Assembly (NCBI RefSeq): GCF_005047635.1 | Contig: NZ_SUKC01000006.1 | Coordinates: 124,001 to 188,000 of the forward strand | Source: Arthrobacter sp. CAU 1506 | GTDB lineage: Bacteria; Actinomycetota; Actinomycetes; Actinomycetales; Micrococcaceae | DNA length: 64,000 bases | Direction of reading: 5' to 3' | Shown: positions 44,804 to 52,726 of the stretch, piece by piece | Numbering within the stretch: position 1 is the stretch's first letter | Layout of the letters: each line of letters starts with the position of its first letter | Program-made: the position numbers and the translations under genes | The notes under the pieces: generated by a model | Told to the model about the DNA's origin: nothing | The model's database searches: none | The model's input: only the letters and a program-made list of their open reading frames with translations

Positions 44804-45379
44804 ATGACTGAGCACCCCACGTCCTCCCGGCCAGAGCCCTCGTCATCCCTGGGGGCGCAGGAGTTTCTGCGCTGGTATTGGCTGAAAACGGAACTGCAGC
44901 AGTTTGCACGGGATCTGGGTGTCAGCGCCACCGGGGGCAAGGAGGACATCACGGCACGCATTGCCACAGTCCTTCGCGGTGGCCCGAAGCATCTGCCTTC
45001 GCCCACCAGCCCAGCATCACGAAAGCCTCGCCGGCAGCTGGCGGGTCCTCTGCATCGCGGCACTATCGTTCCGGCCGGGCAGCGATGCAGCCAGGTGCTG
45101 CGGGCCTGGTTTAAGGAGGAACTGGGCCCCAATTTCCGGTTCGATGGACCGATGCGTGAATTCTTTAGCGCGGCCGACGGCACAACTACTCTCGGAGATG
45201 CGGTGGCTCATTGGCATTCGTCGCGGCACGATGCCCCACGTGAGATCTCCCGCCAGTTCGAATTCAATAGATTCACGCGCCGGTGGCACCGCGAGCACCC
45301 CAACGGAAGCCGCCAAGAGATGTTGTCTGCCTGGCACGTCTACCGTTCTTTGCCCCGCGACGAGCAGGATCCCGTCTGA
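44804..45379 (+). CDS. SAP-domain protein with DUF6434-like C-terminus
   Basis: A 191-residue protein. The N-terminal SAP-like motif (WLKTELQQFARDLGVSATGGKEDITARIATVL) is a helix-extended-helix that often binds DNA. The C-terminal half contains RCSQVLRAWFKEELGPNFRFDGPMREFF and RHDAPREISRQFEFNRFTRRWHREHPNGSRQEMLSAWHVYR, matching a compact DUF6434-type domain of unknown function that is usually paired with SAP. No catalytic residues can be named. GGAAGAATC precedes ATG 44804. Cargo-like small genes surround it. Confidence 0.8.
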   Translation: MTEHPTSSRPEPSSSLGAQEFLRWYWLKTELQQFARDLGVSATGGKEDITARIATVLRGGPKHLPSPTSPASRKPRRQLAGPLHRGTIVPAGQRCSQVLRAWFKEELGPNFRFDGPMREFFSAADGTTTLGDAVAHWHSSRHDAPREISRQFEFNRFTRRWHREHPNGSRQEMLSAWHVYRSLPRDEQDPV

Positions 45380-45556
45380 TCGAAAGCCGCCGCCCACCCC
45401 GGGGTGTACCTCTGGTGCGGATCGCCGCTTGGGGTCGCAGCGGTCCGGGTTCGAGCCGGCGGCGGCTCCCGGGCCGGGCCGCAGGGCTCCTCGAAGTCAC
45501 AACCGCTCTCCACTAGGCTGGTTGGCAGACCAACGACTCCTGCTGAAAGAGCCAAT

Positions 45557-46030
45557 GTGGGCCATCACCTTGAACTAGTCCAGCACATCAACGCGCCGGT
45601 CGAGGCGGTCTGGCGCGTCCTGACCGACATTCCTGGTTCTGCCCGGACCCTGAGCTCCATCACCCGTGTGGAGATCATGACGCCCGGCGACTACGCCGAG
45701 GGGTTCCGGTGGCGCGAAACCCGGAAGATGATGGGCAAGGAAGCCACCGAGGAGATGTGGGTCGCGGACGTGGACGCGCCGACCTCCACCACGGTCAAGG
45801 CACACTCCGGCGGAGCCGACTACACCACGCGGTTCACGCTCGCGCCGACAGACGGCGGCACCCGGCTGACCATGTTCTTTGGTGCCGAGATGGAGAATCC
45901 TGGAACTTTCGCCAAAGTGATGCTGGCGCTGTTCGGGAAACTGGGGCTGAACATCACCCGCAAGCAGATGGCCAGGGACCTGGCAGAGATCGCCGCCAAG
46001 GCCGAGGGCCGGGACCCGGCTGCCGCGTGA
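45557..46030 (+). CDS. SRPBCC-family (START-like) protein
   Basis: A 157-residue START/Bet v1-fold protein: HHLELVQHINAPVEAVWRVLTDIPGSARTLSSITRVEIM opens the fold, WRETRKMMGKEATEEMWV and YTTRFTLAPTDGGTRLTMFFGAEM give the strands, and a long C-terminal helix closes the ligand cavity. Ligand unknown. The start is GTG 45557; AAAGAG is a modest binding site before it, and the ATG two bases earlier is out of frame. The GTGA overlap with the next SRPBCC gene indicates coupling. Confidence 0.82.
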   Translation: MGHHLELVQHINAPVEAVWRVLTDIPGSARTLSSITRVEIMTPGDYAEGFRWRETRKMMGKEATEEMWVADVDAPTSTTVKAHSGGADYTTRFTLAPTDGGTRLTMFFGAEMENPGTFAKVMLALFGKLGLNITRKQMARDLAEIAAKAEGRDPAAA

Positions 46031-46545
46031 CGCCGGAACAGGAACGGCAGAAGCGCATGTCCGGCACCATCGACCCCCACGTCGCCCTCGACCGCAGCGG
46101 GCCGGGACAGCCGGTGCTGCTGATCCGCCAGGAATTCAGCCACAGTCCCGACCGGCTGTGGCGCGCCCTCACTGACGACGACGAGCTCTCGGCGTGGTTC
46201 CCCTGCCGCGTCAAACTGGACCTCAGGACCGGCGGCACCATCCACTTTCTGTTTCCCGGGGAAGAACCGGACGCCGGTCAAGTGCTGGAGGTGCTGCCGG
46301 AAAAGGTCCTGGCGTTTAGCTGGGACCAAGAAGTCCTGCGATGGACGGTGGAGCCTGCGGAGCCGGGTCGCAGCACGCTGGCTCTGGCGAATTCACTCCA
46401 AGACCCCGCGTGGGCAGCGAGAGTGGCAGCAGGCTGGCATCAATGCATCGAACAGCTGGGGGCGTTGCTGGACGGCCAGCCGGCAGGCCAAGAGCCCAGC
46501 CGGCCGATCGACGAGCTGGTGGAAAAGTACGGCCGCTTGCTCTAG
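46027..46545 (+). CDS. SRPBCC/AHSA1-family protein
   Basis: A 172-residue Aha1-like START-fold protein: LIRQEFSHSPDRLWRALTDDDELSAWFPCRVKLDLRTGG is the family opening with conserved W and D, and GQVLEVLPEKVLAFSW follows. It starts at GTG 46027, overlapping the previous stop (GTGA); an internal ATG at 46057 could also serve. Its ligand is unknown. With the previous gene it forms a tandem pair of different START-fold families, both just before the thiolase of the paa set, but on the other side of its promoter. Confidence 0.82.
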   Translation: MTPEQERQKRMSGTIDPHVALDRSGPGQPVLLIRQEFSHSPDRLWRALTDDDELSAWFPCRVKLDLRTGGTIHFLFPGEEPDAGQVLEVLPEKVLAFSWDQEVLRWTVEPAEPGRSTLALANSLQDPAWAARVAAGWHQCIEQLGALLDGQPAGQEPSRPIDELVEKYGRLL

Positions 46546-46627
46546 GCCGCTGCCACCTGCCGCTGCCTCCTAGCGCTGAACCAAGCTGCATAACGTGGCT
46601 GCTCCTTCACCGCTGCGGTCACATCAG

Positions 46628-46678
46628 TTGACCGGCCCAGAGCCGCGTGGGATTCTTTATAGAACGGTCGGTCGGTAA
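46628..46678 (+). promoter_or_regulatory. Promoter and PaaR-type operator before the thiolase operon
   Basis: TTGACC (46628-46633), a 17-base spacer and GATTCT (46651-46656) form a plausible promoter. AACGGTCGGTCGGT (46663-46676; complement ACCGACCGACCGTT) covers the expected transcription start. It fits ACCGNNCGNNCGGT with one mismatch. Confidence 0.7.
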
Positions 46679-46749
46679 TCTCTGCTGTCCCAGACAGCGA
46701 GCGGCCGCTCATCGTCACGTTGATCGATCAAGCGCGAGGGATTAATTCT

Positions 46750-47961
46750 ATGGCTGAGGCATTCCTGATTGGCGGGGCGCGAACCCCGGTTGGCCGCTAT
46801 GGAGGCGCACTGTCCGCAGTCCGTCCGGACGACCTGGCTGCGCTGGTCGTCAAGGAAGCCGTGGCCCGGGCAGGCATCGATCCGGATGCGGTTGAAGAGG
46901 TCATCCTCGGCAACGCCAACGGCGCCGGCGAGGAAAACCGCAACGTGGCCCGGATGGCCTGGTTGCTGGCCGGCTTCGCCGACCACGTTCCCGGCATTAC
47001 CGTCAACCGCCTGTGCGCCTCCGGCCTGAGCGCCATCATCCAGGCCTCCCACATGATCAAGGCCGGTGCAGCAGACATCGTCATCGCCGGCGGCGTGGAA
47101 TCGATGAGCCGGGCGCCGTGGGTCCAGGAGAAGCCGGCCAAAGCCTTCGCCAAGCCCGGCGAAATCTTCGACACCTCCATCGGCTGGCGCTTCGTCAACC
47201 AGCGTTTCGCCAAGGGCGACCTCAGCCGCGGCGGCAAGATGACCTACTCCATGCCGGAGACCGCAGAGGAAGTGGCCGACGTCTACGGCATTTCCCGCGA
47301 GGATGCGGACGCCTTCGCCGTCCAGTCCCACGAGCGCGCCATCGCAGCCATCGAGGCGGGCCGGCTCAAGGAAGAAATCGTCCCGGTGACGGTCAAGGGA
47401 CGGAAGGGCGACACCGTCGTCGACACCGATGAGGGACCCCGCCCCGGGACCACCATGGACGTTCTTGCCGGGCTCCGGCCGATCATCAAGCCCGACGGCG
47501 TAGTCACCGCGGGCAACTCCAGTTCGCTCAACGACGGCGCCTCGGCGATCGTGATTGCCTCCGAGGCCGCCGTGAACAAGTTCGGTCTCACACCCCGCGC
47601 CCGCATTGTCGACGGCGCATCAGCCGGCGTCGCGCCGGAAATCATGGGCATCGGCCCGGTTCCCGCCACCCGCAAGGTGCTGGACCGCGCGGGCTGGAAC
47701 ATCGATGACCTGGGCGCGGTGGAGCTCAACGAGGCGTTCGCCACTCAGTCGCTCGCGGTGCTGCGTGACCTGAAGCTGGATCAGGGCATCGTGAACAACG
47801 ACGGCGGTGCCATCGCTTTGGGGCACCCGCTCGGTTCCAGCGGCTCCCGCCTGGTGGTGACCCTGCTGGGCCGGATGGAACGCGAGGGCGCCCAGCGCGG
47901 CCTGGCCACCATGTGCGTGGGCGTCGGGCAGGGCACGTCGATGATCGTCGAGCGGGTCTGA
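46750..47961 (+). CDS. paaJ: Acetyl-CoA C-acyltransferase (thiolase) of phenylacetate degradation
   Basis: A 403-residue thiolase. The catalytic cysteine is in NRLCASGLSAIIQ, the C-terminal pair is GGAIALGHPLGSSGSR (His) and CVGVGQGTSMIVERV (second Cys), and NEAFATQ is the third signature. In the pathway it cleaves 3-oxoadipyl-CoA to succinyl-CoA and acetyl-CoA; a similar enzyme serves protocatechuate degradation, so PcaF remains possible. The PaaR-type operator upstream favours paa. The start is ATG 46750; ATG 46720 is less likely. The stop overlaps the hydratase by one base. Confidence 0.88.
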   Translation: MAEAFLIGGARTPVGRYGGALSAVRPDDLAALVVKEAVARAGIDPDAVEEVILGNANGAGEENRNVARMAWLLAGFADHVPGITVNRLCASGLSAIIQASHMIKAGAADIVIAGGVESMSRAPWVQEKPAKAFAKPGEIFDTSIGWRFVNQRFAKGDLSRGGKMTYSMPETAEEVADVYGISREDADAFAVQSHERAIAAIEAGRLKEEIVPVTVKGRKGDTVVDTDEGPRPGTTMDVLAGLRPIIKPDGVVTAGNSSSLNDGASAIVIASEAAVNKFGLTPRARIVDGASAGVAPEIMGIGPVPATRKVLDRAGWNIDDLGAVELNEAFATQSLAVLRDLKLDQGIVNNDGGAIALGHPLGSSGSRLVVTLLGRMEREGAQRGLATMCVGVGQGTSMIVERV

Positions 47962-48770
47962 TGCTCTTCGCCGACTACTCCTTCAGTACGCTGCGCGTGG
48001 ACGAGCGGGAAGACCGCGTCCACGTGACGTTGAACAGGCCGGAAGTCCGTAACGCCATCGACCAGGCCATGGTGGACGAACTGCACTCCGTGTGCGCCGT
48101 GCTGGAGCACCAGCCGCGGATCCTGATCCTGTCCGGCACCGAATCCAATGGCAAAGGCATCTTCGCCTCCGGTGCTGACATCTCCCAACTGCGTGAACGG
48201 CGCCGCGACGACGCGCTGGCGGGCATCAACTCCACCGTTTTCCACCGCATTGCCCGGCTCCCCATGCCGGTCATCGCCGCGCTCGACGGCTTCGCCCTCG
48301 GCGGGGGAGCGGAACTGGCGTACGCCGCCGACTTCCGGATCGCCACGCCGTCGGTAAAGATCGGCCAGCCGGAAACCGGGCTGGGTATCATGGCCGCAGC
48401 CGGAGCCACCTGGCGCCTGAAGGAACTGGTGGGGGAGCCGCTGGCCAAGGAAATCCTGCTGGCCGGCCGCATCCTGGACGCCGACGAAGCGCTGGCCGCC
48501 CGACTGGTCACAGAGATCCACGAGCCCGCCAAACTCATTGACGCCGCCCATGCGCTGGCGGACCGGATCGGCAAGCAGGACCCGCTGGCTGTCCGGCTCA
48601 CCAAGACCGTGTTCCACACCCCGCGCGAGGCGCACCCGGTCATCGACACCGTCGCCCAAGGCATTCTGTTCGAATCCCAGGCCAAATTCGACCGGATGCA
48701 GTCGTTCTTGGATAGCAGCGCCGCCAAGAGCGCTGCCAAGAGCGCCGCCCAGCAGAACGAATCCAAGTGA
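47961..48770 (+). CDS. paaF: Enoyl-CoA hydratase, PaaF-like
   Basis: A 269-residue crotonase-fold hydratase: HVTLNRPEVRNAIDQAMVDEL, FASGADISQL (oxyanion loop), VIAALDGFALGGGAELAYAADFRIAT and GQPETGLGIMAAAGATWRL. The catalytic pair Glu/Glu is not fully assignable by eye. In phenylacetate degradation it hydrates 2,3-dehydroadipyl-CoA to 3-hydroxyadipyl-CoA. The C-terminus has an unusual Ala/Lys/Ser repeat (AAKSAAKSAA). ATG 47961 overlaps the thiolase stop, and the end overlaps the dehydrogenase by four bases, which shows one operon. Confidence 0.85.
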   Translation: MLFADYSFSTLRVDEREDRVHVTLNRPEVRNAIDQAMVDELHSVCAVLEHQPRILILSGTESNGKGIFASGADISQLRERRRDDALAGINSTVFHRIARLPMPVIAALDGFALGGGAELAYAADFRIATPSVKIGQPETGLGIMAAAGATWRLKELVGEPLAKEILLAGRILDADEALAARLVTEIHEPAKLIDAAHALADRIGKQDPLAVRLTKTVFHTPREAHPVIDTVAQGILFESQAKFDRMQSFLDSSAAKSAAKSAAQQNESK

Positions 48771-49639
48771 GCGAGATGAATCCTGTGCAGACCATTCCCA
48801 ACAACGTAGGTGTCCTCGGCGGCGGCCGCATGGGCGCCGGCATCGCCCATGCGTTCCTGACCGCGGGAGCCGACGTCGTCGTGGTGGAGCGCGACGACGC
48901 TGCGGCCCAGGCTGCGCACGAGCGGGTGGCGGGTGCCTTGGCCAAGAGCGTGGAACGCGGCACCACCGAGGAGTCGCTGGATACGCTGACGTCACGGCTA
49001 TCGGTGTCCGTTGACTACGGATCGTTCGCCGCCTGCGGTCTGGTGGTGGAGGCCGTGCCGGAGGACTTCGACCTCAAGTCCACCGCGCTGAAGGCCGTGG
49101 AAGCCCAGCTTTCCCCGACCGCGTGGCTGGCGACGAACACGTCCTCGCTGTCCATCACCAAGCTGGCCGACCAACTGCAGCGCCCGGCCAACTTCTGCGG
49201 CCTGCACTTCTTCAATCCGGTGCCCGCGTCGCAGCTAGTGGAAGTGGTGCTGGCTCCGGAGACTTCGGAAGAGCTCGCCGCCGCCTCCCGGAGCTGGGTC
49301 GAGGCACTGAAGAAGACCGCCGTCGTCGTTAACGACGCGCCGGGCTTCGCCTCCTCGCGGCTCGGCGTGGCCATAGCGCTGGAAGCCATGCGCATGGTGG
49401 AAGAAGGCGTCGCCTCGGCAGAGGACATCGACGCCGCCATGGTGCTGGGCTACAAGCATCCGGTAGGGCCGCTCAAAACCACCGACATCGTGGGCCTGGA
49501 TGTGCGCCTGGGCATCGCCGAATACCTGCACTCCACACTCGGGGAGCGGTTTGCTCCGCCGCAGATCCTGCGGGACAAGGTGGCCCGGGGGGAACTCGGC
49601 CGCAAGTCCGGCAAGGGTTTCTTCGACTGGGAGAAGTGA
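48767..49639 (+). CDS. paaH: 3-hydroxyacyl-CoA dehydrogenase, PaaH-like
   Basis: A 290-residue 3-hydroxybutyryl/3-hydroxyadipyl-CoA dehydrogenase. The NAD site is NNVGVLGGGRMGAGIAHAFL, with VVVVERD as the acidic strand end. NTSSLSITKLADQLQRPANFCGLHFFNPVPASQLVEVV is the catalytic family signature with its histidine, and GFASSRLGVAIALEAMRM follows. It oxidises 3-hydroxyadipyl-CoA to 3-oxoadipyl-CoA for the thiolase. The start is GTG 48767 (overlapping the hydratase stop) or ATG 48776. A strong terminator follows, ending this three-gene operon. Confidence 0.9.
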   Translation: MSEMNPVQTIPNNVGVLGGGRMGAGIAHAFLTAGADVVVVERDDAAAQAAHERVAGALAKSVERGTTEESLDTLTSRLSVSVDYGSFAACGLVVEAVPEDFDLKSTALKAVEAQLSPTAWLATNTSSLSITKLADQLQRPANFCGLHFFNPVPASQLVEVVLAPETSEELAAASRSWVEALKKTAVVVNDAPGFASSRLGVAIALEAMRMVEEGVASAEDIDAAMVLGYKHPVGPLKTTDIVGLDVRLGIAEYLHSTLGERFAPPQILRDKVARGELGRKSGKGFFDWEK

Positions 49640-49663
49640 CCGGACCCCGGACAGGGATCATCA

Positions 49664-49700
49664 GGTGCAGCCTGGCCGCCGGCCGGGCTGCACCCGTTTA
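49664..49700 (+). terminator. Terminator of the thiolase-hydratase-dehydrogenase operon
   Basis: A 14-bp stem GGTGCAGCCTGGCC / GGCCGGGCTGCACC (one T-G pair) with a three-base loop, then CGTTTAAA. Confidence 0.85.
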
Positions 49701-49781
49701 AACTGGCCGACTTAACTGGCCAGCGTCGACGCCTTAACCGGCCCACTCCTTCGTGGCGCGCCACGGTTGTAGGCTGCTGGG

Positions 49782-50381
49782 ATGGCACTGTTCGAACCGC
49801 TGACACTGACCGGCAGCCTGGTGAAGCTGCAGCCTCTGCGGGTTCGGCACCTGCCCGAGCTCGAGGATGCGGTGCGCGATGGCGAACTGTGGAACCTCTG
49901 GTACACGCGGATCCCGTCGCCGCACACCATGGAATTGGAAATCCGGCGGCGGCTGGAACTCCAGGACCAGGGCCGGATGATTCCGTTTACCGTGCGCCGG
50001 CTGTCCGACGACACCGTGCTGGGCATGACGACGTTCTGCAATATCGACGAAGCCGCGCCGCGGGTAGAGATCGGCTACACCTGGAACCGGGCCAGCGCGC
50101 AGGGGACCGGAACCAACCCCGACAGCAAGCTGCTGCTGATGGGCCACGCCTTCGAAACCCTCGGCTGCTGCGCGGTGGAATTCCGCACCGACCGGATGAA
50201 CCGCCAGTCCCGCGACGCCATCGAGCGGCTGGGAGCCCGGCAGGACGGCGTGCTGCGCAGGCATACCAAGATGCCCGACGGCCGGATCCGCGACACGGTG
50301 GTCTACTCCGTGCTGGACTCCGAGTGGCCGGACGTCAAAGCACGGTTGAGGCAACGGGTGGACAAGGAGCGCACGCCGTGA
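49782..50381 (+). CDS. GNAT acetyltransferase, RimJ/RimL-like
   Basis: A 199-residue acetyltransferase of the RimL/ArgC-like type: LTGSLVKLQPLRVRHLPELEDAVRDGELWNLWYT opens it, with TVRRLSDDTVLGMTTF, VEIGYTWNRASAQGTGTNPDSKLLLM (acetyl-CoA loop) and DRMNRQSRDAIERLGARQDGVLRRH at the C-terminal core. Probable acceptor: an N-terminal amine or small molecule. ATG 49782 has TAGGCT six bases before it, a leaderless start. The next gene overlaps its stop by four bases. It interrupts the paa genes and has no obvious pathway role. Confidence 0.87.
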   Translation: MALFEPLTLTGSLVKLQPLRVRHLPELEDAVRDGELWNLWYTRIPSPHTMELEIRRRLELQDQGRMIPFTVRRLSDDTVLGMTTFCNIDEAAPRVEIGYTWNRASAQGTGTNPDSKLLLMGHAFETLGCCAVEFRTDRMNRQSRDAIERLGARQDGVLRRHTKMPDGRIRDTVVYSVLDSEWPDVKARLRQRVDKERTP

Positions 50382-51136
50382 GCGGCCGGACCCAGGGTCC
50401 CGGGCCGGCCGGCGACCCCGCCGTCGCACCGCGTCCGAGCAGCGCCCTTTCCGGTGTCGTCGGCTGGGAAGGCGCGGTCAACGCCCGCCGCGTGGCGGGG
50501 GATATCTTCCGGATGGGCCGAGCGGAATGGCTGACGGCCGCCGGCTGGCAGCAGGCGTACGACGACGGGGTACGCACCATTGTGGATCTGCGGAACCCGG
50601 GTGAACGATCGCGCCGTCCGACAGATCCGGTGGTTCCGCCGGCTGCCCTGGAAAGGGTCACCGTGCTCAACCGGCCCACGGAGGAGCCCGGGCATCCGGA
50701 ACTCGCAGCCAATGCGCCGTATATGAACCATCCGCGCTTCTATTTGGACAACGTGCGGATCTTCCCGCAACTGATCGCCGAGGTTTTCCGCACGCTGGCA
50801 CACGCGGAAGGCGCCGTCGTCGTCCATTGCTCCGCCGGGCGGGACCGCACCGGGCTGGTCTCCATGATGCTGCTGCAGCTCGCCGGGGTGCCGGCCGGGC
50901 AGATCGCCGACGCGCATGAGCTAGGCATCCGCGGTATCAACGACTGGCATCGAATCAGCCCCTACCGGCATCCGGTGGAGAGCTACATCAGCGGCGACGA
51001 ACTGGAGGCGCGCGTGGCCGACATGCGCGGGTCGTTGCTGCAGGTGCTGTCCCAGCTGGATGTGGAACCGTTCCTGTTGCGCCATGGCCTGGCCCGAAGC
51101 GACATCGAGGCCCTCCGCGCCCGAATGGCAGGCTGA
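50378..51136 (+). CDS. Tyrosine/dual-specificity protein phosphatase (PtpB-like)
   Basis: A 252-residue phosphatase with the CX5R loop HCSAGRDRTGLVSMMLLQLAG (Cys and Arg present) and the opening NARRVAGDIFRMGRAEWLTAAGWQ, typical of the MptpB/lipid-phosphatase-like bacterial family, which often has Asp-x-x-x-Lys or Asp after the cysteine (here CSAGRDR). The real substrate may be phosphotyrosine, phosphoserine or phosphoinositide. The start is GTG 50378, overlapping the acetyltransferase stop; the longer frame is antisense-like and rejected. A PtpB-type export signal is not seen. Confidence 0.87.
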   Translation: MSGRTQGPGPAGDPAVAPRPSSALSGVVGWEGAVNARRVAGDIFRMGRAEWLTAAGWQQAYDDGVRTIVDLRNPGERSRRPTDPVVPPAALERVTVLNRPTEEPGHPELAANAPYMNHPRFYLDNVRIFPQLIAEVFRTLAHAEGAVVVHCSAGRDRTGLVSMMLLQLAGVPAGQIADAHELGIRGINDWHRISPYRHPVESYISGDELEARVADMRGSLLQVLSQLDVEPFLLRHGLARSDIEALRARMAG

Positions 51137-51318
51137 CAGCAACCCTGCCGAAGCCTTAACGCCAGGTCCTCCGCGCCGGCAGCACGGGCTGAGGCGCGGC
51201 CGTCGGGGCTTATTCAGCGTTCCGGTCGCGCCGGGGGCCGTGACCTCTTGCCTTGCCGCACCCGCTGGCCGACACTCAGGGAGCCAAGCAAGTCTTAAAC
51301 GGTTATCCGGAGGTTGAT

Positions 51319-52449
51319 GTGAGGCTAAAACGTGTAATGGCTACAGTCGCCCTGGGCGCAGTGCTGCCCCTGGGGTTCGCAGCGAGTGCGGTGGCCGAAC
51401 CGCAGAGCAAACCTAACGGCCCTTGGCCGGGCGAGAACCCGTCCAGCCTGGCCGCCATACATAGCTACGAGCAATTGTGGTCCACGCTGGAGAGCATTGA
51501 GGGCCGGGCCAAGGGCGCGTTCGACCTGTCAGCGGCGCCGCTGACGAGCAACACCGGTCGGGAGATCCCGGTAGTCACGATTGGCGACGGGCCTACAGAC
51601 GTCATGTACATCGCCAACCAGCATGGCGACGAATACGTGGTTTCCGAGGCGATGATCAGTCTGATCAGAAGTATTTCCGGCAACAACCCCGACGCCCGCG
51701 CCATTCGCGAGGCACTCACCGTGACCATCGTGCCCCGCGTCAATGTGGACGGATTCGACGCCGATGTCACGGACCAGGCCGGAAACACCACCCCGTGGCG
51801 GCAGAACTACGACCCGAGCTGCACCCAAGCGCCGTGCGACCCGTTCTACCAGGTGGGCCGCGGCTATGACATGAACCGCTATCACTCCTACAGCGACAAC
51901 GCCTACGATCACCCCTATCTGGCCGGCGATGACAACCTGAACCCGGTTCCCGAAGCGATCGCCATGCGGTTGCTCTGGGACGAACGCCGGCCCGATCTGG
52001 TGCTGGACTTCCACCACCAGGGAACGTACGTGGACGACGACGGACGGATGATCACCGGATCGACGATGTGGCCGAATGCGGTGGAAGAGGCGGAAGCTCT
52101 CGGCATCGCGGACGAGTTTGCTGCAACGATCGAAAAGTCCCAGCGGGCCGTTTCGGTGATGCTCAGCGAGCTGGACCAGTACGGCTACGCCAACATCACC
52201 CGTTATCCGAGCACCAGCACGCCCGGCATCGCACGCAACGCCTACGGTCTGCTGGGCTCCGCCTCCGTGCTGTTCGAAATGCGCGGAGGGATTGACGCCA
52301 AGTCCAACGGGTACATCGCCAAGACGGCCGAGGTAGCCGGCAAAGCGGTCCTCGAGGCGGTTGCCGATGGGTCATGGGAAACCGCCAGCCTGGAACCGGT
52401 CGAAAACCTGCGCGAGCGGGGTGAACCGATCCGGAACCCCCACGAATAA
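51319..52449 (+). CDS. Secreted zinc carboxypeptidase-like protein (M14 family)
   Basis: A 376-residue M14-type metallopeptidase. It starts at GTG 51319 with CCGGAGG five bases before it, and a Sec-type signal (LKRVMATVALGAVLPLGFAASAVA) with a probable cleavage after AVA. Zinc ligands fit NQHGDEYVVSEAM (His and Glu) and DFHHQG (His). NVDGFDADVTDQAG and RNAYGLLGSASVLFEMRGG complete the active-site region, with the catalytic glutamate in EMRGG. It probably removes C-terminal residues from peptides outside the cell. A terminator follows at 52504. Confidence 0.87.
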   Translation: MRLKRVMATVALGAVLPLGFAASAVAEPQSKPNGPWPGENPSSLAAIHSYEQLWSTLESIEGRAKGAFDLSAAPLTSNTGREIPVVTIGDGPTDVMYIANQHGDEYVVSEAMISLIRSISGNNPDARAIREALTVTIVPRVNVDGFDADVTDQAGNTTPWRQNYDPSCTQAPCDPFYQVGRGYDMNRYHSYSDNAYDHPYLAGDDNLNPVPEAIAMRLLWDERRPDLVLDFHHQGTYVDDDGRMITGSTMWPNAVEEAEALGIADEFAATIEKSQRAVSVMLSELDQYGYANITRYPSTSTPGIARNAYGLLGSASVLFEMRGGIDAKSNGYIAKTAEVAGKAVLEAVADGSWETASLEPVENLRERGEPIRNPHE

Positions 52450-52503
52450 CACCGTCGCAGCCCGGTCCGTTGTCTTCGCGGGCTCACGGACTGTACGCCA
52501 CGT

Positions 52504-52537
52504 ACCCCGCCCGGCAGCACATCCTGCCGGGCGGGGT
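52504..52537 (+). terminator. Terminator after the M14 peptidase gene
   Basis: A perfect 14-bp GC stem (ACCCCGCCCGGCAG / CTGCCGGGCGGGGT) with a six-base loop. No U-run follows. The rest of the gap to paaZ (52538-52627) shows no gene. Confidence 0.7.
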
Positions 52538-52627
52538 GCGCCGGTTTGGTCCTGCACGGTGGCGGCCGATGGTGCCGCTGCCTGCGAGCTGCACCGGAGA
52601 GGGGCTGTGCGCGGCAGCACGGTCATG

Positions 52628-52658
52628 TAGTCTAGGTACGTTACCGACCGACCGTTCA
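52628..52658 (+). promoter_or_regulatory. -10 box and PaaR-type operator before paaZ
   Basis: TAGTCT (52628-52633) fits TANNNT. ACCGACCGACCGTT (52643-52656) starts nine bases later and covers the likely start of transcription; it is the same sequence as the thiolase operator in the opposite orientation. Only a poor -35 box is seen. Confidence 0.7.
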
Positions 52659-52726
52659 GTATTTTAAGTTCCCGTCGGACATCCGCGACCAGCGTCCGGC
52701 CGAGGGAAGAGAAAGGGCTGTCAACG

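Noticed and set aside
45447-45457. GGGTTCGAGCC resembling a tRNA T-arm
   Set aside because: No acceptor, D or anticodon stem can be built around it.
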